From contig NZ_JAXQNP010000003.1 in the NCBI RefSeq assembly GCF_034427435.1, positions 1,612,001-1,676,000 of the forward strand: a stretch of DNA of 64,000 nucleotides, in the 5' to 3' direction. The notes under the pieces were generated by a model. That model saw only the letters and a list, made by a program, of their open reading frames with translations. It was not told the DNA's origin and searched no databases. The number at the start of each line of letters is the position of its first letter. Positions within the stretch are counted from its first letter, which is position 1. Of this stretch, positions 47,270 to 57,148 are shown one piece after another. The position numbers were made by a program, and so were the translations under genes. The stretch comes from Nitrospirillum sp034427435. Its GTDB lineage: Bacteria > Pseudomonadota > Alphaproteobacteria > Azospirillales > Azospirillaceae.

Positions 47270-48529
47270 ATGCCGCACCGCTGCATCCCCCTCTTGCGCC
47301 GGACCGGGTTCCGGGGCGCCATTTTCCTGGCCCTGGCCGCCGGGGTGTGCGCCAGCGGGACCTTCGCCGGGCGGGCCCATGCCGAGGCCGGCGGCGCGAC
47401 GGCGGCGGAGCAGGCCTTCGTGGAGCGGGGCGTGGACGTGGACGTCACCGCCGGCAACGCCAACCAGGCCCGCGACCAGGCCATTCTGCAGGCCCAGCGC
47501 GAGGCGCTGGCCCGCCTGTTCCGCAAGCTGACCCCCGCCGCCGATGGCCGCCAGCCCCCATCCGTGGGGCAGGGGGATCTGGAGGCCTTGGTGGCCGGGT
47601 TCGAGCTGGAGCAGGAGCGCGCGTCCTCCGTCCGCTATGTCGGCCGCTTCACCGTCCGCTTCCGCCCCGCCGCCGTGCGCCAGCTGCTGCAGCAGAATGG
47701 CGTGCGCTATGCCGAGATGGTGGGCAAGCCCGCCCTGGTGCTGCCGCTCGACGCCACCGGGACGGAACCCGCCCTGTGGACCGATGGTCCGTGGCGCCAG
47801 GCCTGGGCGCAGATGGGGCAGGTCGACGGGCTGGTGCCCGTGACCCTGGCGCCGCCGGACAACGCCGATCAGACCGACCTGCCGGCCAAGGCCGCGCTGG
47901 CGCCGGATGCCACCGTCCTGGCCCGCATCGCCGCCCGCCATGGCGCCGGCCAGGTGGTGGTGGCCCGGCTGGAGGGCGACGCCGCCAAGGGCTATCAGCT
48001 GACGCTCACCACCTTCATCCCCGGTGAGGGGCAGTCACCGCCGGAATCGGTGCCGCAAGGGGCCTTCGTCAGCCGCCCGCTGCCGTCGGCCACCCCGGAT
48101 GCCCCGCCGGCCGCCGCCGTGCCCGCCCCGCTGGCCCTGGCCGTCGCCACCACCGTCGACCGGGTGGAGGAGGGGTGGAAGCGCCGCGTGGTGGTGGACA
48201 GCCACCAGTCCGGGCAGGTGTCCGTGCGGGTCCCCCTGACCGACCTCGCCACCCTGGTGGAGGTGCGGCGGCGGCTGGCCGGCGTGCCCATGGTGACGCA
48301 GGTGGACACCAGCGCGCTCAAGACCACGGAGGCGCTGCTGACCCTGACCGTGCTGGGGGATGTCAGCCACCTTAAGACCGCGCTGGCCCAGCGTGATCTG
48401 ACCCTGTCGGAGGTGGACGCCGGAGCGCCCGCCGGCAAGGGCCCGGCCCCGGCCGGGCAGCTGCCGGGCCAGCCGGAGGCGCGCTACCAGATCGGCCTGG
48501 CCGGGACCCAGGCGGCCCCTCTGCCATAA
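47270..48529 (+). CDS. DUF2066 domain-containing exported protein
   Basis: A 419-residue protein with an N-terminal signal segment (GAIFLALAAGVCASGTFAGRAHA). The DUF2066 region follows: EQAFVERGVDVDVTAGNANQARDQAILQAQREALARLFRKL, then YVGRFTVRFRPAAVRQLLQQNGVRYAEM. The C-terminal half contains further repeats of the same mixed alpha/beta type. The function of DUF2066 is not established. GGAAGG lies 7 nt before the ATG. The gene diverges from purM and precedes perM and hdaA, a conserved alphaproteobacterial order. Confidence 0.83.
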   Translation: MPHRCIPLLRRTGFRGAIFLALAAGVCASGTFAGRAHAEAGGATAAEQAFVERGVDVDVTAGNANQARDQAILQAQREALARLFRKLTPAADGRQPPSVGQGDLEALVAGFELEQERASSVRYVGRFTVRFRPAAVRQLLQQNGVRYAEMVGKPALVLPLDATGTEPALWTDGPWRQAWAQMGQVDGLVPVTLAPPDNADQTDLPAKAALAPDATVLARIAARHGAGQVVVARLEGDAAKGYQLTLTTFIPGEGQSPPESVPQGAFVSRPLPSATPDAPPAAAVPAPLALAVATTVDRVEEGWKRRVVVDSHQSGQVSVRVPLTDLATLVEVRRRLAGVPMVTQVDTSALKTTEALLTLTVLGDVSHLKTALAQRDLTLSEVDAGAPAGKGPAPAGQLPGQPEARYQIGLAGTQAAPLP

Positions 48530-48601
48530 GGCTGCCTGATTCCAGGGCCTTGTCTGCTACACTCCGAACTCGGTTTCGATTCAGGCACTATCGGGGGGAC
48601 G

Positions 48602-49753
48602 ATGGCGGAGACGCATGCGGGGCGGCAGACACGATTCTGGCTGATCGGTCTGGTTCTGGGGATCGCCCTCATCTGGCTGTTGCGCGGCATGTTGCTGCCC
48701 TTTGTCGCCGGCATGGCCATCGCCTATCTGCTGGATCCCGTGGCCGACCGGCTGGAGGGCTTCGGCCTGCCCCGCCTGGCGGCCACCTGCGTGGTGTTGC
48801 TGGTCTTCGTCGTCGCCGTGGCGCTCGCCATCCTGCTCTTGGTGCCGCTGATCCAGCAGCAGATCAGCCAGTTGATCGAAAGCCTGCCGGCCATCATCAC
48901 CTGGGCGCGGGATGAGACCATGCAGCGCGTCCGCAGCCTGATGGCCGCCCTGCCGCCCGATGACATCGAGCGGCTGCGCGGCGCGGCCAGTGAGTATGTC
49001 GGGACGCTGGTCGGCTGGGGCGCGGACTTCATCAAAAACCTGTTCTCGGGCGGGGCCGCCCTGTTCGGCCTGGTCTCCCTGCTGTTCATCACCCCGGTGG
49101 TGGCCTTCTACCTGCTGCGCGACTGGGACCGCATGGTGGCGACCCTGGACGGGTGGCTGCCGCGGGAGCATGCCGAGGTCATCCGCGAGCAATTGCGCGC
49201 CGTGGACCGCACCCTGGCCGGATTCGTGCGCGGCCAGGCCACGGTCTGCCTGGCGCTGGGCGCCTTCTACGCCCTGACCATGACGGCGGTGGGCCTGAAT
49301 TTCGGCCTGGTCATCGGCCTGATCGCCGGCGTCCTGTCCTTCATCCCCTATGTCGGCACGGTGGTGGGCTTCGGCGCCAGCGTGGGCGTCGCCCTGTTCC
49401 AGTTCCACGACGTGTGGCGCGAGGGGCTGGTGGTGGCACTCTACATCCTGGGCCACCTGCTGGAAGGCTATGTCCTGACGCCCAAGCTGGTGGGCGACAA
49501 GGTGGGCCTGCATCCCGTCTGGGTCATGTTCGCCCTGCTGGCGGGCGGCAGCCTGTTTGGCTTCACCGGCGTGCTGCTGGCGGTGCCGGTGGCCGCCATC
49601 ATCGGCGTGCTGGTGCGCTTCGCATTGCGTCAGTACCTTTCCAGCAGCTATTACACCGGCGTCCCTCCCGAGGAGGTGACGCGCGTGGATCCGGCCCCGG
49701 AAGGCCGGGTCCCGTCGGGGATGGAAGCCGGGGCGCCGCCGCCGGTTCCCTGA
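48602..49753 (+). CDS. AI-2E family transporter (PerM-like)
   Basis: A 383-residue inner-membrane protein of the TqsA/PerM family. About eight hydrophobic segments are seen. The conserved GLVIGLIAGVLSFIPYVGTVVGFGASVGVALFQF and the C-terminal YVLTPKLVGDKVGLHPVWVMFALLAGGSLFGFTGVLLAVPVAAIIGVLVRF are the family's key regions. Members export autoinducer-2 or other small molecules or ions, and the substrate here is open. GGGGGGACG directly precedes the ATG. It lies between DUF2066 and hdaA. Confidence 0.88.
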   Translation: MAETHAGRQTRFWLIGLVLGIALIWLLRGMLLPFVAGMAIAYLLDPVADRLEGFGLPRLAATCVVLLVFVVAVALAILLLVPLIQQQISQLIESLPAIITWARDETMQRVRSLMAALPPDDIERLRGAASEYVGTLVGWGADFIKNLFSGGAALFGLVSLLFITPVVAFYLLRDWDRMVATLDGWLPREHAEVIREQLRAVDRTLAGFVRGQATVCLALGAFYALTMTAVGLNFGLVIGLIAGVLSFIPYVGTVVGFGASVGVALFQFHDVWREGLVVALYILGHLLEGYVLTPKLVGDKVGLHPVWVMFALLAGGSLFGFTGVLLAVPVAAIIGVLVRFALRQYLSSSYYTGVPPEEVTRVDPAPEGRVPSGMEAGAPPPVP

Positions 49754-49808
49754 TCCGGCGCCCCTTTCTCTCGCCTACAGTGCCCGCTGCCGGTAAGACC
49801 CTGGAATC

Positions 49809-50507
49809 ATGGCCGACTTGAGACAATTGCCCTTGGACCTGGGGCACCGTTCCGCCATGGGGGAGGCCGACTTCCTGGTGGCGCCGGGCAACGCCGACGC
49901 GGTGGCCTGGCTGGACGCCTGGCCGGACTGGCCGGCGCCGGCCCTGGTGCTGTACGGCCCGCCCGGCTGCGGCAAGAGCCACCTGGCCCAGGTGTGGCGC
50001 GCCCGGTCGCGGGCGCCGCTGCTGGGGCCGGAGGATCTGGACCCGGCGGAGGTGCCGCACCTGCTGGGCCCCACCCGCACCGCCGTCATCGACCGCACGC
50101 ACGAGATCTCGGGCGACACGACGCGGGAACGCGCCCTGCTGCACCTCTACAACATCACCAAGGAGGCGGGCGGGCAGTTGCTGCTGCTGGCGCACTACGC
50201 CCCCATCAACTGGACCCTGCGCCTGCCCGACCTGCGCTCCCGCTTGGTGGCGGCGCCGGCCGTGGGCATGGCCGCCCCCGATGACGCCCTGCTGATGGCC
50301 GTGCTGGTCAAGCTGTTCGACGACCGCCAGGTGCGGGTGGGCGAGGACGTCATCGCTTGGCTGATGACCCACACCGAACGCTCCTTCGATGGCGCGCGGC
50401 GCACCGTGGCCCTGCTCGACCGCGCCGCCCTGGCCGCGAAGAAGCCCATCACCGTGGCCTTCTGCCGCCAGGTGCTGGAGCCCAAGGACAAGCCGACGGA
50501 GGCGTAG
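49809..50507 (+). CDS. hdaA: DnaA-related regulatory protein HdaA
   Basis: A 232-residue AAA+ protein lacking the DnaA DNA-binding domain, like Hda/HdaA, which promotes hydrolysis of DnaA-bound ATP after initiation. The start DLRQLPLDLGHRSAMGEADFLVAPGNADAVAWLDAWPDWPAPALVLYGPPGCGKSHLAQVW includes Walker A. The sensor and arginine-containing region NWTLRLPDLRSRLVAAPAVGMAAPDDALLMAVLVKLFDDRQVRV is typical. An N-terminal clamp-binding motif (QLPLDL) is present. This placement after perM is common in the group. Confidence 0.9.
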   Translation: MADLRQLPLDLGHRSAMGEADFLVAPGNADAVAWLDAWPDWPAPALVLYGPPGCGKSHLAQVWRARSRAPLLGPEDLDPAEVPHLLGPTRTAVIDRTHEISGDTTRERALLHLYNITKEAGGQLLLLAHYAPINWTLRLPDLRSRLVAAPAVGMAAPDDALLMAVLVKLFDDRQVRVGEDVIAWLMTHTERSFDGARRTVALLDRAALAAKKPITVAFCRQVLEPKDKPTEA

Positions 50508-50522
50508 GCACTCCTCCGGCCG

Positions 50523-52406
50523 CTACCGCCCGACGATCCAGAACATGCGCCGCCGGCTGTAGCCGCGCCAGGTCGCCGGCAGCTTGGCCAGCGCCACCGC
50601 CTCCTCTTGCGCCAGGCGGGACAGCAGGCGGGTGCTGCGGGCCTTGGGGCCGGTGGCCTTGGTCAATTGCGCCACCAACTGGGCTGCCTGGCGGGCCAGG
50701 GCGGGGGTGGTCACGGCGGCGTGAAGGCGGGTCAGGGGGGCCAGCGGATCGGCGGCGGGGCGCTTGCCGGCGGCGGCCTTGGCGCCCGTCTTGGCGCCCT
50801 TGGGCTTGGCGGCGGTCACGGGGTAGAGGCCGCGGCAGACCTCCGCCGTTTCATACAGGCGCTGGGCCCGGCGGCGCAGGCGTTCCAGCGCGTCGGTGTC
50901 GGGTGGGGTCTTCTGCCCGGGGGCAACGGCCTTGGCGCCCGGCGAGGGCGGGGGCGGCAGGTCCAGGCGGGCCAGGGCCTTGGCCACCTTGTCCTGCAAA
51001 TCGGCCAGCAGGCGGGGCGCCACCGTCCTCAGCGGCTGGTCCAGGGCGGGAGAGGCCCAGCCGCCACCCTCGATCCAGGCCGCGAGATCCAGCATCAGGG
51101 CGGTGTGGCTGGCGCCGCGCAGGTGCTTCATCACCCGGCGGCGGCCCTGGTTGGCGGCGTGGTCCAGCGCCAGCCGCTGGCGCTTGCTGAGGCCAGCCGC
51201 CCCTTTGCGGTCGGGCAGCAGGGCGGCGCGTTCGGCCAGGCGGTCCCAGGCGCGGGCGGTTTCCAACAGGGTGCGCAGCGGGATCAGGCGCCGGCGCAGG
51301 GCGTCCGCCATATCCGCGTGCGGGTTGGCCGTGGCTTTGCTCCAGGCCAGCCCGGCGGCGGGCGTCAGGCCAATGACCACACGCAGCAGGCGCAGCGCCG
51401 TGTCCAACCGCCGGCTGGCGGCCGCCATCTCGCGCAGGGCCTGGGGATCGCCGCTTTCCAGCAGCACGGTGGCGTTTTCCAGCAGGTGGCCCACCGCCTG
51501 GCGGGTGGCATGGCGGAAGCCCTCCGCCACCGTCGTCACGGGGGTCAGGGCGGCGGGATGGGCGGGGACGGCCGCCGCCGGCTTGCCCGTCAGTAGCCGC
51601 AGGCCCGCGTCCGCCTTGCTGCCCGTGGTCAGGCGCAACGGGGCGTGGTGGTGCAGGGCGGCGGCCACCTCGAACAAGGCCGCGACCCGCCCGCCCTTCA
51701 GTTCCAGTTCCACCTCGGCCACCGGCCAGGTCGTCTCATCGCTCGCGCCGGGGACGGACAGGCGCACCTCCCCCTGGTCCAGCGCCAATTCCACCGAGGT
51801 GCGGGGGTCGGGGTGCAGCAGCAGGGCGGTGCGGTGGATATCGGTGGCGAAGCGGGCGGCGACCTGCGCCCACTGCTCCTCGTTCAGCAGGCCCGCGATG
51901 GTGGCCGGCAGCAGGGTGCGGTCCGGTCCGTCCCCATCCGCCGGCAACTCCCATTCCCATTCCCGCCGGCCGGCGGCGGCGGCGGTGCCGGCGTCGGATG
52001 CCCAGGTCTTGACCGTCTGCACCCGCCGGCCGCCCTGCCGGCGGACGCGCAAGGCCAGGCCACGGGCGGCCAGCGCCAAATCCGGCGTGTCATAGTAGGT
52101 GGTGACCTGATGGCGGTGGACGGCGGGGCCGTCCGCCATGCGCGCCAGCAAGGGCAGCGCTTGCAGCCGCTCCAGCGCCGCCGGCGTCGTCGCCAGCTTC
52201 ACCTCCACCTCGCGCACGGCCAGCGCGCGCTTGGGCCGGGAACCGGACGGGGGGGCGGGTGGTTGTGCCGGGTCTGGTTCAAGAGCGGCGGGGGGCATGG
52301 CAACGGAGGGCGTGGCAACGCCGCCCACCGCCTCGGCCGGGGCGTCGGGACCACTGGGTGGGGAGCCACTGGGTACGGGGGTGGGGCGGTCGGGGCCGTT
52401 CGTCAT
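50523..52406 (-). CDS. CYTH and CHAD domain-containing protein
   Basis: A 627-residue protein. After a ~70-residue Pro-rich linker comes a CYTH domain beginning REVEVKLATTPAALERLQ (the ExExK motif), with alternating acidic/basic strands (triphosphate tunnel metalloenzyme). A CHAD helical domain occupies roughly residues 250-620 with many conserved His/Arg (RHATRQAVGHLLEN, HLRGASHTALMLDLAAW). CYTH hydrolyses inorganic triphosphate or related compounds, and CHAD binds polyphosphate. The ATG at 52406 begins a sensible protein, though the frame is open to 52601. ppk and ppx lie 7 kb away. Confidence 0.85.
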   Translation of the reverse strand: MTNGPDRPTPVPSGSPPSGPDAPAEAVGGVATPSVAMPPAALEPDPAQPPAPPSGSRPKRALAVREVEVKLATTPAALERLQALPLLARMADGPAVHRHQVTTYYDTPDLALAARGLALRVRRQGGRRVQTVKTWASDAGTAAAAGRREWEWELPADGDGPDRTLLPATIAGLLNEEQWAQVAARFATDIHRTALLLHPDPRTSVELALDQGEVRLSVPGASDETTWPVAEVELELKGGRVAALFEVAAALHHHAPLRLTTGSKADAGLRLLTGKPAAAVPAHPAALTPVTTVAEGFRHATRQAVGHLLENATVLLESGDPQALREMAAASRRLDTALRLLRVVIGLTPAAGLAWSKATANPHADMADALRRRLIPLRTLLETARAWDRLAERAALLPDRKGAAGLSKRQRLALDHAANQGRRRVMKHLRGASHTALMLDLAAWIEGGGWASPALDQPLRTVAPRLLADLQDKVAKALARLDLPPPPSPGAKAVAPGQKTPPDTDALERLRRRAQRLYETAEVCRGLYPVTAAKPKGAKTGAKAAAGKRPAADPLAPLTRLHAAVTTPALARQAAQLVAQLTKATGPKARSTRLLSRLAQEEAVALAKLPATWRGYSRRRMFWIVGR

Positions 52407-52665
52407 CCCGAATGGATAACCGAAGATGGCGGCTGCGTTAAGGTCGTGTTGCGGAATTACATCGATTCGGCGCAAACGGTAAAATTCTTTCCCCCAGGTT
52501 GCTTTGCGACGCACAGTTGCGATAGTCTCAGCACTCCGTTGCGTCACAATAAGTCGCCACCCCGATCCCGCCCCCGTAAGCCCTCCGCCCCGGCCCCTCA
52601 TTTCGCCTGTGCGAGGTAGGATAATGACTCACTGTCATACCTAACACCGGTGGAATGCGGATCGG
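52407..52665. promoter_or_regulatory. Divergent CHAD/ppc promoter region
   Basis: 259 bp between divergent starts. It has a locally lower GC content (around 52435-52560, with AAAATTC and several TTGCG/TGCGT elements) and should contain both promoters. No clear operator or hairpin was found. Confidence 0.35.
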
Positions 52666-55600
52666 ATGGACAGGCGGTCCGGCGCGACAGGGATGAGCAA
52701 CCAAACTGGGCACCGAATCATCATGACGTCATCGCTGGCAGCGTCGCGGGCTGCTGAAAAGTCCGCGGAAAAGTCCCCCGACTCCGGACAGCGTCCGGGC
52801 GAGACTGCGCTCACCCAAACCGGGACTCCGGCGACGATGTCCAAACCCTCTTCCGCCAAAACCGCCTCCACTAAAACCGGCTCCGCGCCGGCGGCCACCG
52901 CCACCCCGGGGGTGGACGTCAAGGCGGCCGATGCCGCGACCCTGGCGACCTTGGCCAAGGCTGGCGCCCTGCTGGCCCGGCCGGTGGCCAAGTTCGCCGC
53001 CACGGGCGGGGCCGCCACGGATGCGGTCGGGCTGACGGCGGATCTGGTGGCGCGCCTCAGCCGCTATACCGAACTGGCGGATGCCGACCCCTTCGCCAAC
53101 CCGGTGTCGCTGCTGGCGCTGGATGTCTCCCGCCGCCTGCACTCGGGTGAGTTGGATTTGGCGGCGGTGGAGCAGGCCATCCAGTACCTGGGGGCGGAGG
53201 GCTTCCTGGCCCGCGCCCGCCGCCTGGGCGCCTATCTGGGGGAGGCCGATCCCGCCGCGAACGCCGCCCGCATCCGCGCCCTGATCGATGGGCTGGCGGT
53301 GGGCGCGGACGGCAAGGCCGTGCCCTTCGACGCCTTCCGCGCCCAGGTGGAGAAGGAGATTTTCGGCATCGTCATCACCGCCCACCCGACGTTCAACCTG
53401 ACGGGTGAGCTGATGGACGCCATGGCCAAGCTGGCCACCGGGCGGGACGCGGCGGGCGTGCCCCTGACCGCGGAGGCGCGCAAGGCCTTGATCGCCGCCG
53501 TCGCGGCGACGGAGCTGCGACCCGGTGAGCTGTCGCTGGTGGATGAGCACCGCCTGTCGCTGGCGGCCATCACCAACATCCAGGCGGCGCTGCGCACCGT
53601 CTACGACATCGTGCTGTCGGTGGCCCAGGACCGCTACCCCGACCAGTGGGCAGAGCTGACGCCGCGCCTGCTGACGGTGGCCAGTTGGGTGGGCTATGAC
53701 CTGGACGGCCGGTCGGACATCCGCTGGTCCGACACGCTGCACAAGCGCCTGGTGGTGCAGGTGGGGCAACTCCGCCACTACCTGGCCGAGGTGCAGGCCA
53801 TCCGCAAGGCGGCGCCGGTGCAGGAAGACCTGCGCAACACCCTGGACCTGCTGGAATCCCGTCTGGCCCTGGCCATCGCCCAGGTGACGGATGAGGTGGC
53901 CGCCTTCGGTAGGGAGACGACCACTCAGAAAGATATCGAGGCCATCGCCCAGCGCATGCACGAGGGCCTGCCCCTGCGCCTGGTGGAGGCCGCGCACGCC
54001 ATCGAGCAGGTGGACCGCGCCATCCGTCTGGCGACGGCGGCCGGGACTGGCAAGGACCGCAAGGGCGACGACGTGGTGCGCCGTCTGGCCATCCTGAAGG
54101 CGGAACTGTCCAACTATGGCCTGGGCCAGGCGCACACCCATGTCCGCATCAACGCCACCCAGTTGCACAACGCGGTGCGCAAGACGGTGGGCATGGAAAC
54201 GGCGCCGGACGACCCGCGCTATCGCCAGTCCTACCTGAACGCCATCACCGGCCTGCTGGATGAGGTGCGGCCCGTCCGCATCAATTTCGGCAGCATCATC
54301 GCCGAACGCACCTCGGCCAAGCGGCTGTTCATGGTCGTGGCCCAGATGCTGAAGTACGCCGACGCCTCGGTGCCCGTCCGCTTCCTCATCGCGGAGTCGG
54401 AATCGGCCTTCACCGTGCTGACGGCGCTCTACTACGCCCGTCTGTTCGGCGTGGCCGACAAGGTGGACATCAGTCCCCTGTTCGAGACGGAGCGGGCGCT
54501 GGAGGTGGGCAGCCGCGTCATCGAGCAGCTGCTGGACAACCCGCATTACCGCGATTACGTGAAGCGGCGCGGCCGCCTGTGCATCCAGACCGGCTTCTCC
54601 GACGCCGGCCGCTACCTGGGCCAGACGCCGGCCTCCGCCAGTATCGAGCGCCTGCGCCTGCGCATCGCCCGCCTGTTCACCCGCCACCGCCTGGACGGCG
54701 TGCAACTGGTGATCTTCGACACCCACGGCGAATCCATCGGCCGCGGCGCCCATCCGGCGGGCTTCCCGGAACGCCTGGGCTATGTCGCGGCCCCGGCCAC
54801 GCTGTCATTCATGGCCCACCACAAGATCGCCTTCAAGCAGGAGGTCAGCTTCCAGGGCGGCGACGGCTATCTCTACTTCGTGACCCAGCCCGGCGCCCTG
54901 GCCGTCGTGACGCGCATTCTGGAACACATGCTGGGCGGCAAGCACACCACCCTGGACGATGACCCGTTCTATGGCGACGCCGACTACATCCGCGAATTCT
55001 TCACCACGGTGAAGCAGTTCCAGGTGTCGCTGGTGGAGGATCCGAACTATGGCGCCCTGCTGTCGGCCCTGGGCACCAACCTGCTCTATCCCTCCGGCAG
55101 CCGGGCCATCAAGCGCCAGCACGACGGCAACGCCGACGATGTGGACCAGAGCCGCGCCTCGCAGTTCCGCGCCATCCCGCACAACGCCATCCTGCAGCAG
55201 ATGGGCCTGCCGGCGAATACCGTCAGCGGTGTGGGCGAGGCCATCGACAAGGATCCGGAACATTTCGCCGAGCTGTACCGGACCTCGCCCCGATTCCGGC
55301 AGCTGCTGGGCATGGTGGAATACGGTGTGGCCATCGCCAGCCCCGATGCGCTGAAGGCCTACATCGATACCCTGGACCCGGCCTTCTGGCTGCTGCGCGC
55401 CGCCCACACCGCCGACCCCGCCCGGGTGGAGGAGATGCGGCGCCTGGCGGCCATCCTGGAGGACAACCCGCTTCACAGCCGCCTGATCCGTATCTTCCGC
55501 AAGCTCTACCGCGACTTCGACGTGCTGGAGGAGGGGTTGGCCCGGGTGGAGCGTCATCCGGTGCCGGGGCAGGTGGCGCCGCCGGATGAGGCGCTGAGCA

Positions 55601-55950
55601 ACGGCCTCTTGGTGCTGCACGCCCTGCGCATCGCCCTGATCCAGGAGGTGTTCCTGCGGGCGACGCACATCCCTCAGTTCTCCAGCCAGCACAACATCAC
55701 CCACCGCCGGCTGATGGCGCGCCTGATGCAACTGGACGTGCCCTGGGCCCTGGACCTGTTGTCCCGCATCTTCCCCGTGGCGGAGACGGCGGGCGAGGGC
55801 GATTTCGGCGAAAGCGCCACCTACGTCAGCGACGACAGCCAGAACTATGGGCAGGAGAACGAGCGCATCTTCAAGCCCATCGCCAGCCTGTACGACCTGG
55901 TGCGCCGGGTCGGCAACGGCATCACCCAGCGCATCGGCTTCTTCGGCTGA
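52666..55950 (+). CDS. Divergent phosphoenolpyruvate carboxylase family protein
   Basis: Up to 1094 residues. The first ~100 residues are low complexity and poorly conserved, so the true start may be at 52666, 52693 or 52723. The body follows the PEPC fold: ITAHPTF near residue 235, GSRAIKR…FRAIPHNAILQQ near 811, and FRQLLGMVEYGVA. Key motifs differ from E. coli PEPC. TAHPTE is TAHPTF, the FHGRGG-type loop reads FDTHGESIGRGAH, and the C-terminus is IGFFG rather than RNTG. It may be a functional divergent PEPC lineage or have lost activity. It ends at a strong terminator. Confidence 0.75.
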   Translation: MDRRSGATGMSNQTGHRIIMTSSLAASRAAEKSAEKSPDSGQRPGETALTQTGTPATMSKPSSAKTASTKTGSAPAATATPGVDVKAADAATLATLAKAGALLARPVAKFAATGGAATDAVGLTADLVARLSRYTELADADPFANPVSLLALDVSRRLHSGELDLAAVEQAIQYLGAEGFLARARRLGAYLGEADPAANAARIRALIDGLAVGADGKAVPFDAFRAQVEKEIFGIVITAHPTFNLTGELMDAMAKLATGRDAAGVPLTAEARKALIAAVAATELRPGELSLVDEHRLSLAAITNIQAALRTVYDIVLSVAQDRYPDQWAELTPRLLTVASWVGYDLDGRSDIRWSDTLHKRLVVQVGQLRHYLAEVQAIRKAAPVQEDLRNTLDLLESRLALAIAQVTDEVAAFGRETTTQKDIEAIAQRMHEGLPLRLVEAAHAIEQVDRAIRLATAAGTGKDRKGDDVVRRLAILKAELSNYGLGQAHTHVRINATQLHNAVRKTVGMETAPDDPRYRQSYLNAITGLLDEVRPVRINFGSIIAERTSAKRLFMVVAQMLKYADASVPVRFLIAESESAFTVLTALYYARLFGVADKVDISPLFETERALEVGSRVIEQLLDNPHYRDYVKRRGRLCIQTGFSDAGRYLGQTPASASIERLRLRIARLFTRHRLDGVQLVIFDTHGESIGRGAHPAGFPERLGYVAAPATLSFMAHHKIAFKQEVSFQGGDGYLYFVTQPGALAVVTRILEHMLGGKHTTLDDDPFYGDADYIREFFTTVKQFQVSLVEDPNYGALLSALGTNLLYPSGSRAIKRQHDGNADDVDQSRASQFRAIPHNAILQQMGLPANTVSGVGEAIDKDPEHFAELYRTSPRFRQLLGMVEYGVAIASPDALKAYIDTLDPAFWLLRAAHTADPARVEEMRRLAAILEDNPLHSRLIRIFRKLYRDFDVLEEGLARVERHPVPGQVAPPDEALSNGLLVLHALRIALIQEVFLRATHIPQFSSQHNITHRRLMARLMQLDVPWALDLLSRIFPVAETAGEGDFGESATYVSDDSQNYGQENERIFKPIASLYDLVRRVGNGITQRIGFFG

Positions 55951-55966
55951 CACGCGCCGAGAGAGA

Positions 55967-56007
55967 GGCGCCTTCCCCGGCGGGGGGAGGGCGCCCTTTG
56001 CCTTTTT
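55967..56007 (+). terminator. ppc intrinsic terminator
   Basis: GGCGCCTTCCCC (55967-55978) pairs with GGGGAGGGCGCC (55984-55995) with one wobble. It is followed by CTTTGCCTTTTT and lies 16 bp after the ppc stop. The stem could also serve mdh from the other side. Confidence 0.8.
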
Positions 56008-56016
56008 ACGGAGGGT

Positions 56017-56994
56017 TCACAGCCCGGTGACGGCCGTGCGTTCTTCCATCAGTTCCGCCACGGTGCGGTCCAGCATGCGGCGGGCGAAGGCGTCCAGCTC
56101 CAGGCCCCGCACCCGCTCGATCCCGCCGTTCCGGCACAGCGCGGGCACGCCGCAAACCAGGCCCTGGGGCAGGCCGTAGTCCCCTTCCGACGCCAGGCCC
56201 ATGGAAACCCAGCGGTCGCCGCTGCCGTGCACCCAGTCGCGCATGTGGTCGATGGCGGCGTTGGCGGCGGACGCCGCTGAGGACAGGCCGCGCGCCTCGA
56301 TGATGGCGGTGCCCCGCTGGGCCACCGTGGGGATCAGGGTGTCGCGATACCAGGCGTCATCGCCGATCACATCGGGCAGGGGCCGCCCTTGGACCAGGGC
56401 GTGCTGCCAGTCGGCGAACATGGTGGGGGAGTGGTTGCCCCAGACCACCAGCCGCTCGATGGCCGTCACCGCCACCCCGGCCTTGGCCGCCAGTTGCGCC
56501 TGGGCGCGGTTGTGGTCCAGCCGGATCATGGAGGTGATGGCGTCATGCGGCAGATCCGGCGCGTGCTGGATGGCGATCCAGGCGTTGGTGTTGGCGGGGT
56601 TGCCCACCACCAGCACCTTGACCGTGCGCTTGGCCTGCTCGTTCAGGGCGCGGCCCTGCGTCTTGAAGATGGCGGCGTTGGCGGACAGAAGATCGCGCCG
56701 TTCCATGCCCTTGCCGCGCGGGCGGCTGCCGACCAGGAAGGCGGCGTCGATGTCGCGAAAGGCGACGGACGGGTCATCGCTGGCGTCCATGCCGCGCAGC
56801 AGGGGGAAGGCGCAGTCCTCCAACTCCATCATCACGCCGCGCAGGGCCGGCAGCGCCGGCGTGATTTCCAGCAGGGAGAGGTGGACGGGTTGGTCCGGGC
56901 CGAAGACATCGCCCTTGGCCAGGCGGAACAGCAGGGAGTAGGCGATTTGGCCGGCGGCGCCGGAAACGGCGACACGCAGGGGGCGGGTGATCAT
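56017..56994 (-). CDS. mdh: Malate dehydrogenase
   Basis: A 325-residue NAD-dependent malate dehydrogenase of the cytosolic-type group. The nucleotide site VSGAAGQIAYSLLFRLAKGDVFG lies at residue ~10. Substrate arginines are in VGSRPRGKGMERRDLL, with the active-site His in VWGNHSPTMF. LDHNRAQAQLAAKAGV is the group's hallmark segment. AAGGA lies 8 nt before the ATG. It is next to the ppc-like gene (convergent), a sensible anaplerotic neighbour. Confidence 0.93.
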   Translation of the reverse strand: MITRPLRVAVSGAAGQIAYSLLFRLAKGDVFGPDQPVHLSLLEITPALPALRGVMMELEDCAFPLLRGMDASDDPSVAFRDIDAAFLVGSRPRGKGMERRDLLSANAAIFKTQGRALNEQAKRTVKVLVVGNPANTNAWIAIQHAPDLPHDAITSMIRLDHNRAQAQLAAKAGVAVTAIERLVVWGNHSPTMFADWQHALVQGRPLPDVIGDDAWYRDTLIPTVAQRGTAIIEARGLSSAASAANAAIDHMRDWVHGSGDRWVSMGLASEGDYGLPQGLVCGVPALCRNGGIERVRGLELDAFARRMLDRTVAELMEERTAVTGL

Positions 56995-57148
56995 GATCGG
57001 TGTCCTTGATGCTGCGGGATGTGCTTGCCCACAAGGCTGCGCCCGATTGGACGATCACTCAAACAGAACGTATAGAACGGAATGATCTAATAATGGGATG
57101 ATTTGCGCGCCCGGCGCAGCCTGCGCCGGGCGATGCGTGGATGGCCGC

